Shown here piece after piece: positions 24,041 through 31,400 of a stretch of 31,400 bases of DNA (its first letter is position 1; each line of letters starts with the position of its first letter). A model generated the notes under the pieces. The model did no database searches and was not told the DNA's origin. It saw only the letters and a program-made list of their open reading frames with translations. This stretch comes from an uncultured Bacilli bacterium. Lineage in GTDB: Bacteria > Bacillota_I > Bacilli_A > RF39 > UBA660. The stretch covers positions 1 through 31,400 of the forward strand of contig CALVJE010000002.1 in the NCBI GenBank assembly GCA_944331725.1, given 5' to 3'. Made by a program: the position numbers and the translations under genes.

Positions 24041-24070
24041 AATATAGTAACTGATGTTACTATATTTTTT
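24041..24070 (+). terminator. Rho-independent terminator after ftsZ
   Basis: The perfect 11-bp stem AATATAGTAAC / GTTACTATATT with loop TGAT is followed by TTTT. It ends only 15 bases before the lepA start, so lepA must be expressed by readthrough or from a promoter in the 24015-24040 AT-rich gap (TATGATAATATAG there is a weak candidate). Confidence 0.75.
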
Positions 24071-24085
24071 AAGTAGGTGTGTATA

Positions 24086-25882
24086 ATGAAACAAGAAAAC
24101 ATTCGTAATTTTTCTATAATAGCGCATATAGATCACGGGAAAAGTACACTAGCAGATAGAATTTTAGAAGAAACTAAAGCAGTTACAGAAAGAGAAATGA
24201 AAGATCAATTATTAGATTCTATGGATATAGAAAGAGAACGTGGTATTACTATCAAATTAAATGCTGTATCTATCAATTATAAATATAATAACGAAACATA
24301 TTTATTAAACTTAATAGATACTCCAGGACACGTTGATTTTTCTTATGAAGTTAATCGTTCTCTTGCTTCTTGTGAAGGTGCTATTCTAATAGTAGATGCA
24401 ACTCAAGGAATTGAAGCCCAAACCCTTGCAAACCTTTATCTTGCTATTGATAATAACTTAACTGTTATTCCTGTTATCAATAAAATAGATTTACCTAGCG
24501 CTGATATTCCTAGAGTAACAGAAGAACTTACTAATTTAGGCTTTCTTGAAGAAGAAATTATTTTAACTAGTGCCAAAACAGGTGAGGGTATAAAAGACTT
24601 ATTAGATGCCATTATTACTAAAATACCTGCACCAACTGGAGAAGTATCTAAACCTTTACAAGCTTTAATATTTGATAGCATCTATGATTCTTATAGAGGA
24701 GTATTAACCGCTGTTCGTATTTTTAATGGTAGTGTTAAAAAAGGTGATATTATCTATATGTTAGATAGTAAAGCTAGTTATGAGGTCTTATCTATTTTAA
24801 AAAATACCCCTAAAGAAGTAGAAGTAAATACTCTAAATACAGGAGAAGTAGGTTATATCTATGCATCCATTAAAAGTATTAGTGATGTTCACGTTGGAGA
24901 TACTATTACTCTAAACTCCACTAAAGATGAAATAAAGCCTCTACCAGGATATAAAAAATTAAAAAGTGTTGTTTACTGTGGACTATATCCTCTTGAAACT
25001 AACAAATTTGAAGACTTAAGAGAGGCTTTAGAAAAACTTAAATTAAATGATGCCGCCCTTATTTATGAACCAGAGACATCAGTCGCTTTAGGATTTGGTT
25101 TTAGAACTGGATTTTTAGGACTTCTACATATGGAAGTAACAATAGAACGTATAAAAAGAGAATTTAATATTGATGTAGTTGCAACAACTCCCTCAGTAAT
25201 TTATGAAGTAACCCTTACTGATGGTAGTATTATCCAAGTAGATGCACCTAATAAGATGCCTCCTAAAGTTAAAATAAAAGAAATAAAAGAACCATTTGTA
25301 AAAACATCTATTTATACTCCAAAAGACTATATAGGTCCTTTAATGGAATTATGTCAAGATAAACGAGGAACATTTATTAATATGGACTATTTAGATGAAA
25401 AACGTGTATGTCTTATCTATAAATTACCTCTATCAGAAATAGTTTATGATTTCTTTGATAAACTAAAATCTATAACAAAAGGCTATGCTTCATTCGATTA
25501 TGAAGTAATAGGTTATGAACCTAGTGATTTAGTAAAATTAGATATCTTATTAAATGGAGAAGTAGTAGATGCTCTAAGTATGATAGTTCATAAAGACTTC
25601 GCTTACAATAGAGGTAAACTAATAGTTCATAAACTAAAAGATGTAATACCAAGACAACTATTTGAAGTACCTGTTCAAGCTTCTATTGGTAATAAAGTAA
25701 TAGCAAGGACTGATATCAAAGCTTTAAGAAAAGATGTACTTGCAAAATGCTATGGAGGAGATATTACTCGTAAGAAAAAACTATTAGAAAAGCAAAAAGA
25801 AGGTAAAAAGAAAATGAAACAAATAGGTAGTGTTGAAGTACCTAGTGATGCCTTTTTAGCAATCCTTAGTACTAAAGAATAA
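24086..25882 (+). CDS. lepA: Elongation factor 4 (LepA)
   Basis: LepA is a ribosome-associated GTPase affecting initiation and back-translocation. The ATG at 24086 gives 598 residues and the family start [20 protein letters not shown]; a GTG at 24077 lies inside the ribosome binding site AGGTG. G motifs are AHIDHGKST (residues 13-21), [17 protein letters not shown] and NKID. The later LepA-specific region ([23 protein letters not shown]) and the C-terminal [26 protein letters not shown] domain are present and complete; only a short copy is quoted here as [12 protein letters not shown]. Confidence 0.97.
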   Translation: MKQENIRNFSIIAHIDHGKSTLADRILEETKAVTEREMKDQLLDSMDIERERGITIKLNAVSINYKYNNETYLLNLIDTPGHVDFSYEVNRSLASCEGAILIVDATQGIEAQTLANLYLAIDNNLTVIPVINKIDLPSADIPRVTEELTNLGFLEEEIILTSAKTGEGIKDLLDAIITKIPAPTGEVSKPLQALIFDSIYDSYRGVLTAVRIFNGSVKKGDIIYMLDSKASYEVLSILKNTPKEVEVNTLNTGEVGYIYASIKSISDVHVGDTITLNSTKDEIKPLPGYKKLKSVVYCGLYPLETNKFEDLREALEKLKLNDAALIYEPETSVALGFGFRTGFLGLLHMEVTIERIKREFNIDVVATTPSVIYEVTLTDGSIIQVDAPNKMPPKVKIKEIKEPFVKTSIYTPKDYIGPLMELCQDKRGTFINMDYLDEKRVCLIYKLPLSEIVYDFFDKLKSITKGYASFDYEVIGYEPSDLVKLDILLNGEVVDALSMIVHKDFAYNRGKLIVHKLKDVIPRQLFEVPVQASIGNKVIARTDIKALRKDVLAKCYGGDITRKKKLLEKQKEGKKKMKQIGSVEVPSDAFLAILSTKE

Positions 25883-25887
25883 AAAAC

Positions 25888-25916
25888 TACACATTAAGTT
25901 ATGACTATGCTATAAT
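25888..25916 (+). promoter_or_regulatory. Promoter for the restriction-modification operon
   Basis: TGC-TATAAT (-10 at 25911-25916) is a perfect extended -10 element, 28 bases before the first nuclease ATG. The -35 at 17-bp spacing is weak (TACACA). Confidence 0.6.
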
Positions 25917-25944
25917 ATCATTAATTTAAAAAAAGAGGTAATTT

Positions 25945-26568
25945 ATGAATTTTAAAGAAGGAAGTAAAGCATATTTATTTGAACAATTAGCATCTCCTGA
26001 TCAAAGAGGAGTAAGTAGATGGGTTAATAGTAGTGAATTTAAAGACGCCTATAAAAGCCTAAGTTTAGGAAATGGTGCTTCTTGGTGCCGTAAAGAATCA
26101 TCACTAGCTAAAAAATATTATATTGAATTTGATAAAACTTGTACAAAAGGACCAAGTATAGATAGAATAAGGTTAAATGGCTTTAAAAAAGAAGAAGATA
26201 AAATTGGTAATCAATCTATTAGAAAAGATATTAAACTCTATTATCAATCAAAAAGATGTGTAATACTAGGAACATCTAATCCTGAAGTTGATCATAAAAA
26301 TGGTTTAAAAAACAATAAAAGAGTAATGAATATCAAGACTCAACAACTAGATGATTTTCAACCCTTAAGTAAAGCTGCTAATGATGCTAAAAGACAATTT
26401 TGTAAAGAATGTAAAAAAACAGGTATAAGGTATGATGCTAAAAAACTAGGCTATCCTATCTCTTATTATTATGGATGTGAATATCACGATAAGACAGAAA
26501 ATGGCTGTATAGGATGTTTTTGGTATGATCCTATTGAGTTTAGAAAACATTTAGAATTTAAGGAGTAG
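25945..26568 (+). CDS. HNH-type restriction endonuclease (putative)
   Basis: This 207-residue soluble protein has an HNH-like core. CVILGTSNPEVDHKNG contains the D-H117 pair, followed by an asparagine-rich stretch and LDDFQPLSKAANDAKRQ, the usual order of beta-hairpin, metal-binding His and helix. Cysteine pairs C153-x-x-C156 and C188-x-x-C191, with C178, look like a zinc-binding frame around the nuclease core. Aromatic N-terminal sequence (VSRWVNSSEFK, NGASWCRKES) may read DNA. It is the first of three genes with nuclease or methylase domains, separated by only 2 bases from the next, and so is likely a type II restriction subunit. The recognition sequence is unknown. It could instead be an accessory nuclease rather than the main cutter. 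Confidence 0.7.
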   Translation: MNFKEGSKAYLFEQLASPDQRGVSRWVNSSEFKDAYKSLSLGNGASWCRKESSLAKKYYIEFDKTCTKGPSIDRIRLNGFKKEEDKIGNQSIRKDIKLYYQSKRCVILGTSNPEVDHKNGLKNNKRVMNIKTQQLDDFQPLSKAANDAKRQFCKECKKTGIRYDAKKLGYPISYYYGCEYHDKTENGCIGCFWYDPIEFRKHLEFKE

Positions 26569-26570
26569 TT

Positions 26571-27434
26571 ATGTTAAAAGAAAGAATTAATGAACAAGAA
26601 ATAAAAACAATTTTTGATAGTATTAGTTCTAAAAAAATGTATTTAAAAGAAATGTATTTAAGTAAAAATATAACTTCAAAGATCCCTAATAAAAATAATG
26701 ATTTAGATAATGCTATTATAAATACTTGGGATTATGAGATTTCTAAAAAAATTATTCGTTCTCTTTTTAAGAATACTGATAAATATATGCATAATAAAGA
26801 AAGTTATAACTTATTAAAAAAACGTATAAAAGAATGGAATGATTTAAAGCTTGGTAAAATAGAGTGGCCCTTTAGTCCAATGGCTTTTGATAGTCATATT
26901 AGATCTATTAATTCTATGACAATAAGTTCTAAAGAGAAAGATCAACTAATTATAGATGAAGTTATTAGATTTAGAAGAATAAAAGAAATAAATACTTTAA
27001 GAAATGATTATATAGAATACTTAATAGTTGAAAATAATGATAATATTATTCCTACTCTTAAACATAATAAGGGAATAGATTTTTATATAGAAGGTATTCC
27101 TTATGATCAAAAAGTTAGTAGAAGTCCTACTAAAAAGTTTATTGATGACTTTAAAGATATTAATTATAAAATGTATGCTATAAAAAATAAAAATAAAGTA
27201 GCAGAATACTTATATAAATATCAAGACAGTGAGAGATTTGGTTATAATAATAGATTATTAGTTGTCTATCTAGATCAAGATGTCACTGATAAAGATATTG
27301 AAAGATGTTTTAAGGAAGTGGATTTTTCTAAACCAATACACTTAAACTTTACTTATGATTTAAAAGGTAGTAAAAAAGAATATCAAACAAATTGTTATGT
27401 TATTTTACTATACACAAGAGAGAAGGTGGAGTGA
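26571..27434 (+). CDS. PD-(D/E)XK-type nuclease, restriction system component (putative)
   Basis: This 287-residue protein starts 2 bases after the HNH gene, behind AAGGAG inside that gene's end. The region KGIDFYIEGIPYDQKVSRSP holds D170 and D179-Q-K181, a good PD-(D/E)XK catalytic pattern on two strands joined by a turn. The first 150 residues are helical and probably bind DNA; the C-terminal third returns to alpha/beta (NNRLLVVYLDQDVTD, QTNCYVILLY). I do not recognise a named enzyme. Two different restriction-type nucleases side by side are unusual; one may cut, the other may act as a partner or on another target. Its stop lies 15 bases before the methyltransferase start. Confidence 0.6.
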   Translation: MLKERINEQEIKTIFDSISSKKMYLKEMYLSKNITSKIPNKNNDLDNAIINTWDYEISKKIIRSLFKNTDKYMHNKESYNLLKKRIKEWNDLKLGKIEWPFSPMAFDSHIRSINSMTISSKEKDQLIIDEVIRFRRIKEINTLRNDYIEYLIVENNDNIIPTLKHNKGIDFYIEGIPYDQKVSRSPTKKFIDDFKDINYKMYAIKNKNKVAEYLYKYQDSERFGYNNRLLVVYLDQDVTDKDIERCFKEVDFSKPIHLNFTYDLKGSKKEYQTNCYVILLYTREKVE

Positions 27435-27449
27435 TATATTCACGTACTT

Positions 27450-29309
27450 ATGAATTATATAGGTTCAAAAATATCAATTCTATCATTTATAGATGAAACT
27501 ATAGAAGATGTTTTAAAGAAAAATAATTATAAAAAAAAGAATATCTGCTTTTGTGATCTTTTTTCTGGTACTAGTTCTGTAGGACAATACTTTAAACGCA
27601 AAGGTTATAAAATTATCTCTAATGATATTCAATCTTATAGTTATATAATTACTAATCATTTTATAAAAAATAATAAAAAAATAAAATTTACTAAATTAAA
27701 AGAAAAAAATATAGAACCATTTAGTTATTTAAATAATTTAGATTATTATAAAGGCTTTATTTATAATAACTATTCTTTGGGTGGTACTAAAGGAAAAGAA
27801 TATGAACGTTCTTACTTTAAAGATACTAATGCAATGAAAATAGATGCTATTAGGATTCAAATAGAAAATTGGAAAAAAGAAAATCTCTTATCTGAAAATG
27901 AATATGACTACTTAATTACTTGTCTTTTAGAAGCAGCTGATAAAGTCGCTAATACAGCTTCTGTTTATGAAGCATTTCTAAAGAAAATAAAAAACTCTGC
28001 TTTAAAAGATTTAGTTATAGAACCATTAGAAATAATTACTTCTACTAAAAATAATATAGTATATAATGAAGATGCTAATACTTTGATAAAAAAAATAAAA
28101 GGAGATATTCTTTATTTAGATCCCCCTTATAATACTAGAAAATATGATACTAACTATCATATTCTAGAAACAATAGCTTTATATGATAATCCCTTAATAA
28201 AAGGTAAAACAGGGGTAAGAGCAGATACTAGTAAAAGATCTAGATTTTGTATGAAAAAAGAAGCTTTAAAGGCTTTAGAAGAAATAATAAAAGATGCTAA
28301 TTTTAAATATATCTTATTAAGTTATAATAATGAGGGAATTATTTCTACTAAAGATATAGAAAACATTATGAAAAAATATGGTAGATATGAAAAATATACT
28401 AAACGTCATAAGAGATTTAAAGCTGATAACAATCGTAATTATACAACTAATTATACTATAGAATATATTCACTGTTTAATAAAAGATAGGAGTGAAACTA
28501 CAATGGATATTAAAACAACTGATATTAAAAAATATATCCCAGCCTTTACAAATTTTTTTGAAGATGGGTATAAATTTGAAGAATTTTTAAAACTATATCT
28601 TGAAAAAATAGGTCTTGATGAAGTAAGTGTTACTAAAAGATCAAAAGATGGAGGAATAGATTTAAAAGCTATTAGACCAGGTATAGGTAATTTTAGTACT
28701 GAAGATATAGTAGAGTATTATATACAAGCGAAAAGATATAAACCAAATACAACTATACCTGTAACTAAAATTAGAGAATTAAAAGGAGTAATGCCAATAG
28801 GATCAAAAGGAATGTTTATTACTACTTCTAAATTTTCTAAACCTGCTATAAGTGAAGCTTGTAATGATGAAAGAAAAGTAATTTTAATTGATGGAAAAAA
28901 ACTAATAGAAAGTTGTATGGATAATCAGATAGGCTTTGTCTTTACTCCTATTTTTAGTGAAGAAAAACTAGAAGAATTTATTAATAAAAATACTATTAAA
29001 AATGAAAAGATGTCAAAAGACAAAGAAAAGTATTTAATCGTTAATAAACAAATTACTAAAAATGATATAAGAGCAAAAATATTATCAATACCAGGAGATA
29101 TATTTAAAATGATTGATAATAATAAAAAAATAGAACTATTAATAAACAATAAAAAAATAGATCTAAATCTTGTCAAAGATCGTAAATGTTTTTCAGGTGT
29201 TACTAAAATATATAAAGAATTAGGTTTAATAACAGAGAATAATATTTACAATCCTAAAATGGCTATATGGAAATATTTAGATAATAAAATAGAAGTAACT
29301 ATAATTTAA
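27450..29309 (+). CDS. N6-adenine DNA methyltransferase fused to an Mrr-like restriction domain
   Basis: Residues 1-351 are a D12-class adenine methyltransferase: N-terminal MNYIGSK, SAM motif CD36-LFSGTSSVG, a middle target-recognition stretch, and the catalytic D224-PPY followed by NTRKYDTNYH. Residues about 352-510 are an Mrr-like nuclease: FFEDGYKFEEFLKLYLEKIG, then G-G-I-D404 and Q426-A-K428-RY, the D...QxK pattern of Mrr enzymes. The last 110 residues are basic and unrecognised, perhaps DNA binding. At the junction, AGGAGTGA (28488-28495) precedes an in-frame ATG (28503, codon 352) at good spacing, so the nuclease half may also be made alone. No ideal ribosome binding site stands at ATG 27450; coupling with the upstream gene is likely. 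The methyltransferase would protect the host's own sites. Confidence 0.85.
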   Translation: MNYIGSKISILSFIDETIEDVLKKNNYKKKNICFCDLFSGTSSVGQYFKRKGYKIISNDIQSYSYIITNHFIKNNKKIKFTKLKEKNIEPFSYLNNLDYYKGFIYNNYSLGGTKGKEYERSYFKDTNAMKIDAIRIQIENWKKENLLSENEYDYLITCLLEAADKVANTASVYEAFLKKIKNSALKDLVIEPLEIITSTKNNIVYNEDANTLIKKIKGDILYLDPPYNTRKYDTNYHILETIALYDNPLIKGKTGVRADTSKRSRFCMKKEALKALEEIIKDANFKYILLSYNNEGIISTKDIENIMKKYGRYEKYTKRHKRFKADNNRNYTTNYTIEYIHCLIKDRSETTMDIKTTDIKKYIPAFTNFFEDGYKFEEFLKLYLEKIGLDEVSVTKRSKDGGIDLKAIRPGIGNFSTEDIVEYYIQAKRYKPNTTIPVTKIRELKGVMPIGSKGMFITTSKFSKPAISEACNDERKVILIDGKKLIESCMDNQIGFVFTPIFSEEKLEEFINKNTIKNEKMSKDKEKYLIVNKQITKNDIRAKILSIPGDIFKMIDNNKKIELLINNKKIDLNLVKDRKCFSGVTKIYKELGLITENNIYNPKMAIWKYLDNKIEVTII

Positions 29310-29331
29310 GACTTTAAAAAAAAGTCTTTTT
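29308..29331 (+). terminator. Rho-independent terminator ending the restriction-modification operon
   Basis: The 8-bp stem AAGACTTT / AAAGTCTT with a five-A loop is followed by TTTC. It begins at the stop codon of the fusion gene. Confidence 0.8.
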
Positions 29332-29358
29332 CTTATATACTATTATAGAGGGATATAA

Positions 29359-30252
29359 ATGAATAGTAGAATAGAATTAAATAAAGACAAACAAAAAAAT
29401 ATAGATAAAGAAAAACAAAATGAAAAGATGAAAAAAATAGTTAAAAGAATAGTCTTAGCGATTATTATAATCTTTTTAGTTGCTTTTCTTTCAATATTAT
29501 ATGTAATTAAAATAGGAACAACTAGTATTATAGTTAATGAAGAAGTAATTACAAATTCAAAAATAACAGATGATCTTAAAGGACTTAAAATAATTCAATT
29601 TGGTGATTTACATTATAAAGATAATGATCTTTTAAAAGATACAGTTAATACAATTAATAAAAGAAAACCAGATTTAATTTTATTTACAGGTGACTTATTA
29701 GGAGAAGAAGAATTAACTACTGATAGTAGAAAAAAATTAGTTAGTGAGTTAAAAAAATTAAATTCTACTTTAGGTAAATATGCTGTTTTAGGAGAATATG
29801 ATAATGAAGAAGCATTATCAATATTAATAGACTGTGGTTTTACTATCTTAGATGATAGTAATGAACTTATTTATTATAATGGTAATACTCCTTTAATGTT
29901 AGTAGGAATAAATACTAATAATGAAGTAATTAATTATACTAATGCTTTTACTAACTATAATCCTAATATTTATACTATTACTATGTTTCATAAACCTGAT
30001 TATATAGATAATTTTATAGATAATTATCCTATTGATTTAGCTTTATCAGGACACTCTCATTTAGGAGAGATAAGAATACCTTATTTAATTAATTTAGCTA
30101 ATAAAGATAATGCCTCTAAATATATAAATTCATATTATGAAATTAATAATACTAAATTTTATATTACATCAGGTATTGGTACTACAGAATATGATATAAG
30201 AATTAATGCAAGACCAACAATTAACTTCTTTAGACTTAGGAAAATATCCTAG
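29359..30252 (+). CDS. Membrane-anchored metallophosphoesterase with variant GNHD motif
   Basis: This 297-residue protein has a lysine-rich cytoplasmic start, one membrane helix (about 29-50) and an extracellular calcineurin-like phosphoesterase domain. Metal-binding motifs are D83-L-H85 (GDLHY), D112 (FTGDLL), FHKPD and G231-H-S-H234. The usual GNH(D/E) motif reads G145-E-Y-D148, so the Asn metal ligand is replaced by Glu and the His by Tyr; activity may differ. The closest known layout is the YkuE/YaeI-type group acting at the envelope, but the substrate cannot be told. GAGGG precedes the ATG. The gene converges with and overlaps the carboxypeptidase gene by 17 bases at the 3' ends. Confidence 0.8.
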   Translation: MNSRIELNKDKQKNIDKEKQNEKMKKIVKRIVLAIIIIFLVAFLSILYVIKIGTTSIIVNEEVITNSKITDDLKGLKIIQFGDLHYKDNDLLKDTVNTINKRKPDLILFTGDLLGEEELTTDSRKKLVSELKKLNSTLGKYAVLGEYDNEEALSILIDCGFTILDDSNELIYYNGNTPLMLVGINTNNEVINYTNAFTNYNPNIYTITMFHKPDYIDNFIDNYPIDLALSGHSHLGEIRIPYLINLANKDNASKYINSYYEINNTKFYITSGIGTTEYDIRINARPTINFFRLRKIS

Positions 30253-31273
30253 TAAAGAAGTTTTCTTTTTTCACATCTTCTTTTATATAAATTGGTATTT
30301 TCTTTAAAGTTTTATTATTAAGACTAACAGTAAGATTACCAACTTTACCCTTAGTTATATCATCATCTATACTAGCTAGAACTTTTACATTATCTTTCTC
30401 TTCATTAGTCAAAGGATAAGAGAAAGATTTTTTTATATAATACTTATTATCATCAATTAGAAGATCAAAATCATTTTTATCGACTATATTATAATTAGAA
30501 TAATTATTAAAAGTGTACTCTGCTAAAGCCTCGTGATTATTATATTCATCACCATCATCTAAACTAACAACAGTAATTTCTAAATCATTCTTCTTATGAG
30601 TAGTAACAAGAGTTTTACCAGCACTAGGAGTATATCCATTTTTACCACCTGTGCAATATTTATAATTACCTAGTAGTTTCATTCTATTATACCAAAGATA
30701 ACTCTTACTATCTGTTTGTACCCTATATTCATCAGTTCCTATTATTTTTCTATAAACCTTATTTTTATAAGCATATCTTGATAACTTAGCCATATCCCTT
30801 GCTGTAGAGTAATTTTTAGTCTCTTCATCTAGTCCGTGAGGATTACTAAAAGTAGTATTAGTCATACCAATCTCTTTCGCTTTATCATTCATCATACTAA
30901 CAAATTTCTCTTCACTTCCTGCAACATTTTTAGCGATTACAACAGAAGCATCATTACCACTTCTAAGCATTAAACCATATAATAAATCAATTAGTTTCAT
31001 CTTTTCTCCAACTTCCAAATAAATACTCGTTCCATACATTTTTAATACCTCATCAGAAACTTTTATTTGTTTTTCTAAATCTCCATTTTCTAAAGCTACT
31101 ATACAAGTCATTATCTTTGTAATAGATGCAATTAAACGTCTTTCGTCAGCATTATTTTCATATAAAACTCGACCACTATCTAAATCCATAACAATACTAC
31201 TTCTAGCAGTATCACTACTAAATACATTTAAAGGAATTAAAAGAAGAATAACAAAAAGTAGCATTTTTTTCAT
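30236..31273 (-). CDS. D-alanyl-D-alanine carboxypeptidase (DacA/DacF family)
   Basis: This low-molecular-weight PBP trims the terminal D-Ala from peptidoglycan stem peptides outside the cell. The 345 residues begin with a signal peptide (MKKMLLFVILLLIPLNVFSS, cleavage probably near 19-23). The active-site motifs are S50-I-T-K53, S105-G-N107 and K211-N-G213. The last is usually KTG; here Thr is Asn, within GGKNGYTPSAGKTLV. A C-terminal beta domain of about 80 residues ends with KKENFFTRIFS, a possible amphipathic membrane anchor. AGGTGG precedes the ATG on the minus strand. A hairpin with a T-tract lies just upstream (31298-31348) and may attenuate it. Confidence 0.92.
   Translation of the reverse strand: MKKMLLFVILLLIPLNVFSSDTARSSIVMDLDSGRVLYENNADERRLIASITKIMTCIVALENGDLEKQIKVSDEVLKMYGTSIYLEVGEKMKLIDLLYGLMLRSGNDASVVIAKNVAGSEEKFVSMMNDKAKEIGMTNTTFSNPHGLDEETKNYSTARDMAKLSRYAYKNKVYRKIIGTDEYRVQTDSKSYLWYNRMKLLGNYKYCTGGKNGYTPSAGKTLVTTHKKNDLEITVVSLDDGDEYNNHEALAEYTFNNYSNYNIVDKNDFDLLIDDNKYYIKKSFSYPLTNEEKDNVKVLASIDDDITKGKVGNLTVSLNNKTLKKIPIYIKEDVKKENFFTRIFS
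30254..30271 (+). terminator. Weak terminator candidate for the phosphoesterase gene
   Basis: AAAGAA / TTCTTT with a 3-base loop is followed by TTTC. The stem is AT-rich and lies inside the opposite carboxypeptidase gene, so it is only a candidate. Confidence 0.3.
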
Positions 31274-31297
31274 AAGGCACCACCTAATAAAACTTAT

Positions 31298-31348
31298 TCC
31301 AAAAAAATAAAAGTATAACTTTCTTTATATAATAGGAAAGTTATACTT
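31298..31348 (-). terminator. Hairpin with T-tract upstream of the carboxypeptidase gene (terminator or attenuator)
   Basis: Bases 31311-31323 and 31336-31348 are a perfect 13-bp inverted repeat with a 12-base loop. On the minus strand it is followed by TTATTTTTTT, as in an intrinsic terminator. It ends about 25 bases before the start codon, so it either closes an upstream minus-strand gene or acts in the dac leader. Confidence 0.7.
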
Positions 31349-31366
31349 GAAAATCGAAAAAATGTA

Positions 31367-31396
31367 TTGACAAACATATCTTCTATACAGTACACT
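31367..31396 (+). promoter_or_regulatory. Possible rightward promoter at the window end
   Basis: A consensus TTGACA (31367-31372) is followed after 18 bp by TACACT (31391-31396). It would drive a gene beyond the window on the + strand. Confidence 0.4.
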
Positions 31397-31400
31397 TAAG

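Noticed and set aside
1..31400. CRISPR array, tRNA or rRNA genes
   Set aside because: I saw no regularly spaced repeats and no tRNA or rRNA signature sequences in the gaps, which are all shorter than about 300 bases.

Overview
The window comes from a very AT-rich, low-GC Gram-positive bacterium that uses the standard bacterial code: TGA is a normal stop (essC and rnc both end in TGA) and Trp is TGG. It has Bacilli-type genes (GntR/Ytr-like ABC operon, RNase J paralogue, mraZ-led division cluster, DacA-type carboxypeptidase) and strong AGGAGG/AGGTG ribosome binding sites. The short division cluster, AT bias and gene content suggest an uncultured, perhaps host-associated Bacilli lineage near Erysipelotrichia/RF39-like groups. 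That placement is inference; no rRNA marker is present.

Layout. (1) 1-1562: end of a probable GntR regulator gene, then an overlapping ABC ATPase/permease pair and a terminator. (2) 1593-13344: a type VII secretion (T7SS/ESX) locus. It starts with a promoter and a structured leader RNA, then essC and a YukD/EsaB ubiquitin-like gene. A strong separate promoter follows, with a double-length WXG100-like gene and a 22-bp hairpin. Next come three small helical proteins and a 1481-residue toxin carrying a zinc metalloprotease motif (HELGH) and a C-terminal R-S-E ADP-ribosyltransferase domain. A small candidate immunity gene, a decayed reading frame and a terminator close the locus. EssA, EssB and EsaA are not in the window. 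(3) 13378-16708: an ArsC/Spx-like protein, RNase III, an unknown helical protein and an RNase J2-like protein that has lost metal ligands. (4) 16751-17529: an ORF6N-domain gene broken by an internal deletion/frameshift. (5) 17613-24070: a shortened dcw cluster (mraZ, rsmH, ftsL, PBP2B/SpoVD-like transpeptidase, ftsA, ftsZ) with MraZ boxes in front. (6) 24086-25882: lepA. (7) 25888-29331: a restriction-modification island with an HNH nuclease, a PD-(D/E)XK nuclease and an adenine methyltransferase fused to an Mrr-like nuclease. (8) 29359-31273: a membrane metallophosphoesterase converging on a D-Ala-D-Ala carboxypeptidase gene.

The most interesting part is the T7SS locus. The order EssC, EsaB, tandem WXG protein, small helical partners, large toxin, small downstream ORF suggests one effector module in which the small proteins escort the toxin to EssC. 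The toxin is not LXG-type at its N-terminus and combines two catalytic domains. The restriction island, with three nuclease domains serving one methyltransferase, is the second unusual module.
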